Shown here one piece after another: positions 44,403 through 53,155 of a stretch of 64,000 nt of DNA. Each line of letters begins with the position of its first letter. The stretch's first letter is position 1. The notes beneath the pieces were generated by a model. That model did not search any database and was not told the origin of the DNA. It saw only the letters and a list, made by a program, of their open reading frames with translations. Both the position numbers and the translations under genes were made by a program. Origin of the DNA: an uncultured Collinsella sp. (GTDB taxonomy: Bacteria > Actinomycetota > Coriobacteriia > Coriobacteriales > Coriobacteriaceae). The stretch lies in assembly GCA_900554645.1 (NCBI GenBank), contig USIE01000004.1, forward strand, positions 1 through 64,000, written 5' to 3'.

Positions 44403-45215
44403 CTATTCCTTGACGCTGCAACCCGACACCGTCGGCGCAACCCTCGAAGCGTCGACCTCGCTCATCACCTCAAACTTCACCTTCTCGCCAGGCGCCCAGG
44501 CAGATGTATCTGCGTAGCATTCTTCCGCCCTCACACCATCGGCATCGTAAAGGGCAACGTTTAGATATATGTTTTCGAACGATATGTCAGAGGTGTTTTC
44601 GACGATTGCAGTGTACGTATAGAGGCCGTAGCCATCGTCACTTTTCTCAAAGGTCGCCGATGAGACCAGGCCGTTGATAACCTCATCGTTATGCGTCTTC
44701 TCCTCTACGGTCCTACCGTTCTTAATCAGCTCGTCAAACTCATCTTGATACTCGTCATCGACTGTTAAGTCATATCGATCAACCAGTTTCTTAAGCTGTG
44801 CGGATCGTGCGTCGTAGGCCTTTTCCCATTCCTCGTAGTACTTAGAATCAGATTCCGCATACTTCTTGGTAACATCAAGCTGATCGTCAAGCAGGTTGAG
44901 ATAGGCGATGACATCTTCCTGCATCTTAGCGTCTTTAAAAGGCGCCTTTTTGAGTTCTTTGTCGTTATCGATCTCGGTTTTAATTATCTCTTTTCGCACT
45001 TTATTCGAGCTTAGATCAGCATCTTCTCCAAGCGATTCGATATAATCCGACCGCTTTTGATAACCTTGAGCGATCACAGCCATTGCACGGTCATCGGCAT
45101 AATCAGGTTCATCGTTTTTCTTCTCAGACTGCGAACAGCCGCTCAGCAGAAGCGCCCCACAAAACACCATCGCAAATAGCGCGGTCACCAGAGCTATTCC
45201 ATAACGCCTTTTCAT
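44403..45215 (-). CDS. Putative lipoprotein with C-terminal FxLYD-like domain
   Basis: The N-terminus (MKRRYGIALVTALFAMVFCG then LLLSGC) is a lipoprotein signal with cleavage before Cys27, so the 270-residue product is anchored outside the cell. Residues 40-170 are charged and helical. The last 85 residues (YTYTAIVENTSDISFENIYL, LYDADG, WAPGEKVKFEV) fit an immunoglobulin-like FxLYD domain. The start is the ATG behind GGAGG at 5 bases. It is part of the lower-GC cassette but separated from the DUF4230 operon by a hairpin. Confidence 0.82.
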   Translation of the reverse strand: MKRRYGIALVTALFAMVFCGALLLSGCSQSEKKNDEPDYADDRAMAVIAQGYQKRSDYIESLGEDADLSSNKVRKEIIKTEIDNDKELKKAPFKDAKMQEDVIAYLNLLDDQLDVTKKYAESDSKYYEEWEKAYDARSAQLKKLVDRYDLTVDDEYQDEFDELIKNGRTVEEKTHNDEVINGLVSSATFEKSDDGYGLYTYTAIVENTSDISFENIYLNVALYDADGVRAEECYADTSAWAPGEKVKFEVMSEVDASRVAPTVSGCSVKE

Positions 45216-45376
45216 TTCGTCCTCCTTTAAATACAAAACACGATATCTAGCCCCTCGTCAAAAAGCAGACGAATTGGCAACGCGGTGGCACTATTTGGTT
45301 CAAGGGCGTGAACTGGACAAACATCGAGGGAAGGAGTGAGCTCTGTTCAATAAACTCCCCTCGTCAAAATGTCTAG

Positions 45377-46019
45377 CTAAAGAAGACGGACAGACGACGA
45401 ACGGTCAAAACTAGTCGCGTCCGCCCGTCTCCAACGATCGAATGTCGATGCGCTGACGTTCAAAAGCGCAGCAGCCTCTCGCCTCGTAACCTCACCCCCT
45501 TCGAATAATTTGATGACATCGCGATAGCTATCTGGGCGTTCGAATGCCGGCCTTCCAAATTTCACGCCACGCAAACGCGCCGACGCGATGCCCTCCGCCT
45601 GGCGTTGCTTGATGTTTTCGCGCTCTAGCTGCGCCACATAGCTCAAGATCTGAAGAACCAGATCCGCCATGAACGTTCCCGTGATGCCATCGGGCTGCTC
45701 GCGCGTATCGAGCAGCGGCATATCAAGCACTACGATGGCAGCGTTCCTATCCACCGTGATACGCCGCCATTCATCGAGGACTTCACGGTAATTGCGACCC
45801 AAACGATCGATACTTTTGATCACGAGAACGTCACCCTCGCGCAGCCTGCGAAGAAGACGCTGGTACTGGGGACGTCTAAAGTCCTTACCGCTTGCCTTGT
45901 CAGCATAAATCTGGCTCTGCTGCACGGGAAACCTTCCCACTCCACAGCGCGTCCAACTGGCGGTCTAGGTTCTGGTCCGCAGTAGAAACACGCGCATACC
46001 CAAAGATTCGATTGTCCAT
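45377..46019 (-). pseudogene. Frameshifted serine recombinase (resolvase/invertase family)
   Basis: The C-terminal two thirds is an open frame of 187 codons with YADKASGKDFRRPQ, KSIDRLGRN, the long helix VLQILSYVAQLERENIKQR and a terminal helix-turn-helix (TRREAAALLNVSASTFDRW). The N-terminal part is in another frame and reads MDNRIFGYARVSTADQNLDR, which holds the catalytic serine, and then runs to a stop. A single-base indel near 45942-45955 would join them. As it stands no complete enzyme is made, unless the frameshift is programmed or a sequence error. It lies at one end of the low-GC cassette. Confidence 0.85.
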
Positions 46020-46173
46020 AATTGCCCCTATCGGCTACCTCTTGGCAGCATCAGCTCAAACGAGAGCCCACTCACTATAGGGCGTGCAAATTTCGCGAAT
46101 GGGTTGAGGTCATTTTGGCCCTCAGACATAAGCTATTCAAGCGCTATGCCGACAGATGCTGGCTTTTATTTTG
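46020..46173. other. AT-richer gap between resolvase remnant and palindrome
   Basis: No gene is supported here. The only start-to-stop frame of note (46146-46208) runs into the palindrome and encodes 20 residues, which I regard as chance. Confidence 0.5.
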
Positions 46174-46206
46174 AATGTGACAAAGGGACAGTCCCTTTGT
46201 CACATT
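46174..46206. repeat. Dispersed palindrome, AATGTGACAAAGGG arms
   Basis: AATGTGACAAAGGGA and TCCCTTTGTCACATT surround CAG. The arms are almost identical to those at 42359-42391, 3.8 kb away, and to those at 47397-47430. It marks the right end of the lower-GC cassette. Confidence 0.88.
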
Positions 46207-46290
46207 GATGCACCAAATAACGAGCCATCGTTTTTAATCAGAATTAACTAGAATAAAATGAAGTTAAACGGAGGTGTGAAAGGAGAGCTT

Positions 46291-47391
46291 GTGGAATATC
46301 TCGAGAACCCGTTTACCCCCAGTTTTGGTGAGGTTCCTGCTCATCTCGCTGGCAGACAACAGATTATTCGGGATTTGGACCGTGCCTTCTTGAGTCAGCG
46401 CAGGCGCCCGGAATTGACCTCGATCTTCTCAGGCGCGCGTGGAACCGGCAAAACCGCTCTCATGTCGTCGCTTGCGACAAGGGCGGAATCCCACGGCTGG
46501 ATTGCCGTAAAGACGACCGCGCTCCCGGGAATGCTTGAGGAAATCGAGTTCGGGGCGAAACGTGCTGCAGGCCATCTCATCGACCCGTCTAACGACTTCG
46601 AAGTAACCGGTCTCGGAATTGCACCATTCGGCAGCATCGAGGTCAATCGCGTTCATGATGTCTCAACCTGGCGCTATCGCATGAGCGACATCATCGACCA
46701 ACTCAACGAGGCGGGCACCGGACTGCTCGTCACGGTTGATGAGGTCGATCCGACGCTCGACGAGATGATTCAGCTCGCGGCCACGTATCAGCACTTTGTG
46801 ACCGATGGGAAACGCGTCGCCCTGCTCATGGCGGGACTTCCCAATAACGTCTCGACGTTGCTGAACCACAAGACGGTCTCGTTCCTTCGTCGCGCCCAGC
46901 AATATCATCTGGGGCGTATCGCCGACCACGATGTACGTGAGGCCCTAATCCGAACGATCCAAGAAAACGATCGCCTGGCAGATGCCGAGGGAATCGACAA
47001 AGCCGTTCGCTCGATTTCGGGCTTTCCCTTCCTTTTGCAGCTTGTGGGTTACCGCGCCTGGGATCTCACGAGCAACTCGAGGGAAATATCGTCTCGCGAC
47101 TTTGACCAGGGAATCAAAATCGCACGCGACGAAATGGACGACCGGATCCTCGCGGCGACCTATCGGGAACTCACTGCAGAGGACAAGCGATTTCTCATCG
47201 CCATGCTCGATGACGAGGAAGAGTCCACCACCGCCGACCTTGTCGAGCGCCTTAAGCGTTCGCCACAACAGGTCTCCCGCTACCGACGCCGCATGATAGA
47301 CGCAGGCATTATTGGGGAACGCGGGCGCGGTCTCGTTGCTTTTGAATTACCGTTCTTCCGTGACTATCTCGCCGCTCAATGCGTGAAATAG
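46291..47391 (+). CDS. AAA+ ATPase with C-terminal winged helix (ORC/archaeal-ATPase-like)
   Basis: This protein of about 366 residues begins with a gripping segment (ENPFTPSFGEVPAHLAGR), then Walker A GARGTGKTAL, Walker B LLVTVDEVDP and a sensor region (LMAGLPNNVSTL, SFLRRAQQYHLG). The last 70 residues (TADLVERLKRSPQQVSRYRRR) look like a winged helix. The start is GTG behind AAAGGAG; an ATG 11 codons earlier has no site. A related ATPase lies at 49940-51058. Members of this type are often loosely annotated as ATP-binding proteins; their role is unknown. Confidence 0.85.
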   Translation: MEYLENPFTPSFGEVPAHLAGRQQIIRDLDRAFLSQRRRPELTSIFSGARGTGKTALMSSLATRAESHGWIAVKTTALPGMLEEIEFGAKRAAGHLIDPSNDFEVTGLGIAPFGSIEVNRVHDVSTWRYRMSDIIDQLNEAGTGLLVTVDEVDPTLDEMIQLAATYQHFVTDGKRVALLMAGLPNNVSTLLNHKTVSFLRRAQQYHLGRIADHDVREALIRTIQENDRLADAEGIDKAVRSISGFPFLLQLVGYRAWDLTSNSREISSRDFDQGIKIARDEMDDRILAATYRELTAEDKRFLIAMLDDEEESTTADLVERLKRSPQQVSRYRRRMIDAGIIGERGRGLVAFELPFFRDYLAAQCVK

Positions 47392-47396
47392 GTACC

Positions 47397-47430
47397 AATG
47401 TGACAAAGGAAACTGTCCCTTTGTCACATT
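47397..47430. repeat. Dispersed palindrome, AATGTGACAAAGG arms
   Basis: AATGTGACAAAGG and CCTTTGTCACATT enclose AAACTGTC. It lies between the convergent ATPase and UvrA-like genes, 3 bases from the stop of the latter, and may act as their shared terminator. Confidence 0.85.
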
Positions 47431-47433
47431 CGG

Positions 47434-49929
47434 TTAGAGGTAGCGACCGGTGATGCTTGCGGAGCAGGCTGCAATGTCGCCCGGCGTGCCGGTGCAGACG
47501 ATTTGCCCGCCGGCGTCACCACCGCCCGGACCCATGTCGATCACATAATCGGCGTTACGGATAAGGTCGAGGTCGTGCTCGATCACGACGACTGTGGCGC
47601 CCTTGGCAACGAGGCCGTCGAACACACTCAGCAGCACCTGAACATCGAGCGGGTGCAGGCCAATTGTGGGTTCGTCGAACACGAATACGGCATCATCCTG
47701 CACGCGGCCCATCTCGCTCGCGAGCTTAAGACGCTGCGCCTCGCCGCCCGAAAGCGCCGGCGTGGGCTCGCCGAGCGTGAGATAACCCAAGCCCAGGTCG
47801 TGCAGGGTCTGTAAGCGCGCCTGGACTTTCTTGAGCCCCACCGTGGCGTCGATGGCCTCGTCCACACTCATGTCCATGAGCTGCGGCAACGTAAGCAGGC
47901 TCCCGTCCTTGCCCTCGCGATGGATATGCGAGGCCGCGTCTGCATAGCGTGAGCCGCGACATGACGGGCAGACGATCTCGACATCGGGCAAAAACTGCAC
48001 GTCGAGCGATATCGAACCCGTGCCATCGCACGTAGGGCAGCGCAAGGCGCCGGTGTTGTAGCTAAAGGCGCCTGCCTTGTAGCCGGCTGCCTTGGCCTCG
48101 GGCGTACGGGCGAAGGCGCGACGCAGTTCATCATGGATGTCGGCATAAGTCGCTACCGTCGAACGCACGTTGGCACCGATGGGCGTGGCGTCTATCAGGT
48201 TGGCACGTGCAATGCCCTCGGCATCGACCCAACGCACGTGTTTTGGCAGGCGCTCTCTGGCTGCCTGCGCCTTAAGTGCCGGGATGAGTGTCTCGAGCAC
48301 CAACGTCGTCTTACCCGAACCCGAAACGCCCGTCACCGCGACAAGGCGACCGCGCGGTATATCGACTTCGAGCGGTTTGACGGTATGGATGGCATCGGTC
48401 GCCATGCGGATATGGCCCCGGTCAAACATTTCGTCGTCAGGCACCTGCGGACGCAAGCGCTCAGGCTCCGAGCGCAAAAATGGGGCGATGCGGCTGCCCT
48501 GCGATTCTTCGACCTCGCCTACCGCGCCCGCGGCGATCACATTGCCGCCGCCTGCTCCGGCAACGGGGCCCATCTCGACCAGATAGTCGGCTTCCGCCAG
48601 TACGCGCGTGTCGTGGTCGACAACGACCACGGTGTTGCCGTCATCCACCAAATCGCGCATCACGCCTACCAGGCCGTCGACATTGGCAGGATGCAAGCCA
48701 ATCGAGGGCTCGTCCAGCACATAGAGCACGCCCGTCGATCGGTTACGCACCACGCGGGCGAGCTGCACGCGCTGACGCTCGCCCGTGGAGAGCGTGGCAC
48801 CGGCGCGGTCGAGTGAAAGGTAATCGAGGCCCAGATCGACCAGTCGACGGGCCGTGCTCAAAAACGAATCGCAGATATCCGTCGCCATGGGCTGCATCTC
48901 GGCCGGCAAGGATGCGGGCACCCCGCGCACCCACTCAATCGCCTCACCCAGCGTCATAGCCGCGGCCTGCGCCAGATTGATACCGCGCACCTGGGGATGG
49001 CGTGCGGCCTCGGAGAGACGCGTGCCGCCACAGTCACGGCATGGCCCCTCGCGCAAAAAGCGCGCCACGCGCTTGAGGCCCTTGTCGTCCTTAACCTTGG
49101 CGAGCGCATTCTCGACGGTATAGACAGCGTTGTAATAGGTAAAATCGAGCGGCGTGGCGCCCTCGCCGTTTTTGGGAACGTAGAGAATGTGCTTTTTAAC
49201 CGCCGGACCGTGGAACACGATGTCGCGCTCTTGAGGCGTGAGCTGGTTAAACGGCACGTCGGTGCGCACGCCCATCTCGCCGGCTACCTGCTTCATCAGA
49301 TCCCACATGAGCGTACCCCAGGGAAGCACCGCGCCTTCGTTGATGGTCTTTGACTCGTCGGGCACCAGGCTCGCTTCGTCCACCTCGCGCATGACACCGG
49401 TGCCGCCGCAGGTAGGGCACGCACCGCCGCTGTTAAAGGCAAGGTCCTCGGCACTCGGCGCGTAGAACTCGCGGCCGCATGCGGGGCACGTGAGCGACAG
49501 GCCCGCAGCCACGTTAAGGCTCGGCTCCACACGCGCCCCGCAATGTGGGCACACGTGATGGGCACAGCGGCTAAAGAGCAAACGCAGACTGTTGTTGAGC
49601 TCGGTCATGGTACCAAAGGTCGAGCGCACGCCTGGCACACTGGGACGCTGATGCAACGCGAGTGCCGCCGGTACGTGCAATACCTCGTCCACCTGGGCGT
49701 GCTCGGCCTGCGTCAGGCGACGTCGAGTATAGGTGCTGAGCGCCTCCAGGTAACGGCGCGAGCCCTCGGCATAAAGAACTCCCAGCGCCAGCGAGCTCTT
49801 GCCCGAGCCCGACACGCCGGCAATGCCCACGAGCCTCCCCAGCGGAATATCGATATCGATGTCCTTGAGATTGTGAACACGTGCACCGCGCACCTCGATA
49901 GCCTGCGGGCTCATCTTCTGTTCCGTCAC
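47434..49929 (-). CDS. Class II UvrA-like ABC ATPase
   Basis: This 831-residue protein has two ABC ATPase halves. The first has GVSGSGKSS, zinc-finger cysteines (CPHCG, CPACG, CPTCGGTG), LSTGERQRV and LYVLDEPSIGLHP. The second has GVSGSGKTT, CPTCDGTG, CPSCRGSRY, LSGGEAQRLKLASEM and VFVFDEPTIGLHP. At about 830 residues it is shorter than UvrA1 and seems to lack its UvrB-binding insertion, so it is the class II type linked to DNA-damage or drug tolerance. The start is uncertain: GTG at 49929 (AGGG site) is chosen; ATG at 49914 or an ATG overlapping the upstream stop is possible. Confidence 0.88.
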   Translation of the reverse strand: MTEQKMSPQAIEVRGARVHNLKDIDIDIPLGRLVGIAGVSGSGKSSLALGVLYAEGSRRYLEALSTYTRRRLTQAEHAQVDEVLHVPAALALHQRPSVPGVRSTFGTMTELNNSLRLLFSRCAHHVCPHCGARVEPSLNVAAGLSLTCPACGREFYAPSAEDLAFNSGGACPTCGGTGVMREVDEASLVPDESKTINEGAVLPWGTLMWDLMKQVAGEMGVRTDVPFNQLTPQERDIVFHGPAVKKHILYVPKNGEGATPLDFTYYNAVYTVENALAKVKDDKGLKRVARFLREGPCRDCGGTRLSEAARHPQVRGINLAQAAAMTLGEAIEWVRGVPASLPAEMQPMATDICDSFLSTARRLVDLGLDYLSLDRAGATLSTGERQRVQLARVVRNRSTGVLYVLDEPSIGLHPANVDGLVGVMRDLVDDGNTVVVVDHDTRVLAEADYLVEMGPVAGAGGGNVIAAGAVGEVEESQGSRIAPFLRSEPERLRPQVPDDEMFDRGHIRMATDAIHTVKPLEVDIPRGRLVAVTGVSGSGKTTLVLETLIPALKAQAARERLPKHVRWVDAEGIARANLIDATPIGANVRSTVATYADIHDELRRAFARTPEAKAAGYKAGAFSYNTGALRCPTCDGTGSISLDVQFLPDVEIVCPSCRGSRYADAASHIHREGKDGSLLTLPQLMDMSVDEAIDATVGLKKVQARLQTLHDLGLGYLTLGEPTPALSGGEAQRLKLASEMGRVQDDAVFVFDEPTIGLHPLDVQVLLSVFDGLVAKGATVVVIEHDLDLIRNADYVIDMGPGGGDAGGQIVCTGTPGDIAACSASITGRYL

Positions 49930-49939
49930 CTTTATCACC

Positions 49940-51058
49940 CTACTCATGCCATAAAACGCGGTCGCGGATATACTCGCCCAGCATGGGCACGGTAAACCGC
50001 ACAAGGCCGTATCCGGCGGCCTCGATGACGCGCTCGCGAATCAGGCTTGCGCGATATTTACTCGCCCAGCTCTGGGTACGGTCGCAGCGCTCAATGATAT
50101 CCGCCGTGCGCGTCGGCTTGTCCTCGTCAACCGCCATAGCCTCGATAAAGAGGCGCTGAGGGCTGCGCAGACCGTAATACAGAGGTGCGTCAACCGCTTC
50201 GTAGAACTCGGAGACGGCATCCGCATGGCCATTCTCGACATCGCGCCTTTCGATGACCTGCGAGCCACGCCGGACAGCAGACCGCCACATGTAATAGCCC
50301 ACCAGCTGAACCATATAGGGATGCCCCATGCTCTTGCGCGCCGCAAGGTCCGCCGTCTCCGCGTCAACGTAAAGACCAGCGTCTTTGACCGTCTGGATAT
50401 ACGAATCGCGCACTTTGGGCAAAGATATTGCCCCCAACGTACGCTGCTGGGCACGCCGCAAAAACGTCACGCTCGGCTCTTCGAGCAGATCGTCAACCAT
50501 ACTGGGCAAGCCGGCAAATACCAGCGCAAGACCGCGCTGGTCGCTATCGGGCAGACCCGTAGCATCCTGATCTCCGAGCACCTGCTGATAGAGGACGGCA
50601 AGAGCCGCCAGTTCCTCGATAGACACCGATTGTGCCTCGTCAATCGCAAACAAGACGCCCTTGCCCGGACCGAGCTTCTTGAGACGCTCGTTGACCAGCC
50701 CTCGCAATGTCTCGCCTTTTGCCCGCGCCGCCTCGACCGACATCCGGCCAAACGACGGCCCAAACTCCATTGACGTCACAACGGGTTTATTCGAGCGAAG
50801 CGCGTCGGCCAAGCGGTCGCACAAACCAAGCGAAGCGGAATCGGAGACAACCGCCCATCCGCGCTCGCTGGCTAAACGTTGCAGCTCCCGCAGGAGAACC
50901 GTTTTGCCACAGCCGCGGTTTCCCGTAATGAGCATGAGCCTGCCCGGCGCTCCGGCGCCGTTGTCGAGCCCTTCCTCAAAATCTTCGATGACCGACTCGC
51001 GACCGATGAGTATCGGAGGCCGCTTACCAGCTGTGGGCTTAAAGGGATTTGGATTCAT
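49940..51058 (-). CDS. AAA+ ATPase with C-terminal winged helix, paralogue
   Basis: This 372-residue protein has a leader (NPFKPTAGKRPPILIGRE), Walker A GNRGCGKTVL, Walker B VLFAIDEAQS, and the sensor stretch FAGLPSMVDDLLEEPSVTFLRRAQQ. It ends in a winged-helix-like region (TADIIERCDRTQSWASKYRAS). The layout matches the ATPase at 46291-47391, especially AGLP and SFLRRAQQ. The start follows GAGGAGG. The UvrA-like gene follows within about 10 bases, so the two are one operon. Two TTGGTATAACT repeats lie upstream. Confidence 0.86.
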   Translation of the reverse strand: MNPNPFKPTAGKRPPILIGRESVIEDFEEGLDNGAGAPGRLMLITGNRGCGKTVLLRELQRLASERGWAVVSDSASLGLCDRLADALRSNKPVVTSMEFGPSFGRMSVEAARAKGETLRGLVNERLKKLGPGKGVLFAIDEAQSVSIEELAALAVLYQQVLGDQDATGLPDSDQRGLALVFAGLPSMVDDLLEEPSVTFLRRAQQRTLGAISLPKVRDSYIQTVKDAGLYVDAETADLAARKSMGHPYMVQLVGYYMWRSAVRRGSQVIERRDVENGHADAVSEFYEAVDAPLYYGLRSPQRLFIEAMAVDEDKPTRTADIIERCDRTQSWASKYRASLIRERVIEAAGYGLVRFTVPMLGEYIRDRVLWHE

Positions 51059-51091
51059 ATCGGCCTCCTCGGATTGGCAAACCCTGGTAAC

Positions 51092-51122
51092 AGTTATACC
51101 AACTTATACTGAGTTATACCAA
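51092..51122 (-). promoter_or_regulatory. Direct repeats upstream of the ATPase-UvrA operon
   Basis: TTGGTATAACT occurs twice on the minus strand (51112-51122 and 51092-51102), 20 bases apart, separated by CAGTATAAG. Two helical turns of spacing suggest cooperative binding by a regulator; each repeat also contains a TATAACT that could be a -10 element. Confidence 0.5.
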
Positions 51123-51125
51123 TAG

Positions 51126-51158
51126 CATGTGACAAAGGGGCTGTCCCTTTGTCACATG
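51126..51158. repeat. Dispersed palindrome, CATGTGACAAAGG arms
   Basis: CATGTGACAAAGGG and CCCTTTGTCACATG surround a GCTGT-type centre. The right arm contains the final codon and stop (ATG TGA) of the TetM-like gene on the minus strand. Confidence 0.85.
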
Positions 51159-53155
51159 TGGCCGAAAAACTCGGCGTCTGCTGCTCGCCAGGGACGGAAG
51201 GTGGCGGGATCGATCTTTACGTGCGCTGCGGCGGGCACGTCATACCATTTGACCGTGTAGCCGGCGCCATGAGAGCAAAAGACCGAGTCGGGTGTGTTGG
51301 GCAGATCGGCCTCGGGCTCATAGGCGGCCGTCTCGATTACGCGCTCGGCATCATGGCAAGCCGCATAACCGGCGAACTCCAGGTACAGATGACCGCGCCC
51401 GCTCGTGTAGGCAGCCACCTCCAGCGCGTAATCCTGCACCTCGGATGCCGGCACGCGACCCACAAGCTTCGCTCGGTCTCCCGCCATCGTCGGCGGCTCG
51501 TACTCGGCACCCATGCGTGTGGCATCTGACAACGCCCGGCCCACGCACTCCCCCGGCACCTCGAGCTCAAAGTGGTACCACGGCTCCAGCAACACGTCTG
51601 CGCCGACCTCGCGCGCCTGCATAAAACCCTGGCGAATCGCGCGATACGTGGCCTGGCGAAAATCGCCGCCCTCGGTGTGTTTGGCATGCGCGCGGCCGCC
51701 CGTGAGCGTAATGCGCACATCGGTGATGGGCGAGCCCGTCAGCACGCCCAGGTGGTCGCGCTCCATAGCGTTGGTGAGTGCCAAACGCTGCCAGTTAAGA
51801 TCGAGCTCGTCGGTCGAGGTCACGGTGCCAAACTGCACACCCGAACCCGCCGGCAACGGCTCCAGGCGCAGATGCACCTCGGCATAGTGGCGCAGCGGCT
51901 CAAAGTGGCCCACGCCCTCGACCGGCCGCGAAATAGTCTCCTTATAGAGAATGCCGCCGGGCTCAAACGCAACCGAAAGGCCAAAGCGATCGGCCAACAC
52001 CCGCTGCACGACCTCGAGTTGCACGGCGCCCATCAACTGCAAATGGATCTGCTCAAGATGCGTATTCCAGCTTACGCCGAGCATGGGATCTTCGTCCGCC
52101 AACTCACTCAGCGCTTTAAACACCGCATGAACGTCGTGTTCGCCCGGCAGCACCGTATAGGTGAGGACCGGAGCGATGACGGGCGCATCGCCCGCGGGCT
52201 CCGTGCCCAGGGCGTCCCCTGGGCGAACGTGCGCAAGACCCGTCACGGCGCAAATACCGCCAGCAGCAACTTCTTGGGCAAGCTCATACTTCTCGCCGTT
52301 ATAGATGCGTACCTGATCGACCTTCTGTTCCCACGCCTCGGCACTGGAATGCCCGCTGATCATCTGTTTTGCGCGCAGCGTGCCGCCGGTCACTTTAACC
52401 CAAGCCAAGCGCTCGCCACGATCCCCGCGGCTGACACGATAGACGCGCGCGGCAAACTCCGGGAGCCACGCCTGCTCACGCATCAGCGCGCATATACCAT
52501 CCAGTAGCTCGTCAACGCCTTGGTCCTTGAGCGCCGAGCCGGCAAAGCAGGGAAAGAGCTTGCGCTCGGCAACCATGCGCGACAGCGTTGCGACAGAAAG
52601 CTCACCCGCTTCAAGAAACTCCTCGAGCGCCGCTTCGTCCAACGCAGCAGCGTCCTCCTGAACGGCGCCGCCCGCCAGCAGCTCGTTGGCATCCAGGCAG
52701 CCCTCGGAAAGACGCTGCCCGAGTTGTGCCAGCAAAACATCGCGGCCGGGATTCTCCAAATCGATCTTGTTGATGAAGATGAACGTCGGGATGTCATAGC
52801 GTGCAAGCAGGCGCCACAGGGTTTCGGTGTGCCCCTGCACGCCATCGTTGGCGCCCACCACCAGAATCGCGTAGTCCAGGGCACGCAGTGTGCGCTCCGC
52901 CTCGGCAGAAAAATCGACATGGCCGGGAGCATCCACGAGCATGACGTGGGTATCGCCGTGGTCGAGCACGGCCTGCGACGAGAAAATCGTGATGCCGCGC
53001 TCGCGCTCGATCGTGTTAGTGTCCAGATGCGAATCGCCATCGTCCACGCGGCCACGCTTGCGAATGCGGCCCGCGTTGAACAGCATGGCCTCGGCCAACG
53101 TGGTCTTGCCGGCATCGACATGCGCCAAAATTCCAACGACCGCTTGCTTCGACAT
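51152..53155 (-). CDS. TetM-like translation-factor GTPase (EF-G paralogue)
   Basis: This 667-residue GTPase has ILAHVDAGKTTL (G1), NTIERERGITI (G2), VDAPGHVDF (G3) and INKIDLENPG (G4). EF-G-like domains II to V follow. The overall architecture is that of ribosomal protection proteins such as TetM and TetB(P). Sequence alone does not tell whether it gives tetracycline resistance or is a chromosomal translation factor of unknown role; the absence of mobile-element signatures favours the latter. The start is the ATG behind GAGGAG; the longest frame adds 23 codons without a site. Confidence 0.85.
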   Translation of the reverse strand: MSKQAVVGILAHVDAGKTTLAEAMLFNAGRIRKRGRVDDGDSHLDTNTIERERGITIFSSQAVLDHGDTHVMLVDAPGHVDFSAEAERTLRALDYAILVVGANDGVQGHTETLWRLLARYDIPTFIFINKIDLENPGRDVLLAQLGQRLSEGCLDANELLAGGAVQEDAAALDEAALEEFLEAGELSVATLSRMVAERKLFPCFAGSALKDQGVDELLDGICALMREQAWLPEFAARVYRVSRGDRGERLAWVKVTGGTLRAKQMISGHSSAEAWEQKVDQVRIYNGEKYELAQEVAAGGICAVTGLAHVRPGDALGTEPAGDAPVIAPVLTYTVLPGEHDVHAVFKALSELADEDPMLGVSWNTHLEQIHLQLMGAVQLEVVQRVLADRFGLSVAFEPGGILYKETISRPVEGVGHFEPLRHYAEVHLRLEPLPAGSGVQFGTVTSTDELDLNWQRLALTNAMERDHLGVLTGSPITDVRITLTGGRAHAKHTEGGDFRQATYRAIRQGFMQAREVGADVLLEPWYHFELEVPGECVGRALSDATRMGAEYEPPTMAGDRAKLVGRVPASEVQDYALEVAAYTSGRGHLYLEFAGYAACHDAERVIETAAYEPEADLPNTPDSVFCSHGAGYTVKWYDVPAAAHVKIDPATFRPWRAADAEFFGHM

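Noticed and set aside
46146-46208. 20-codon frame ending in ECDKGTVPLSH
   Set aside because: Its end is just the translated palindrome, and there is no ribosome binding site.
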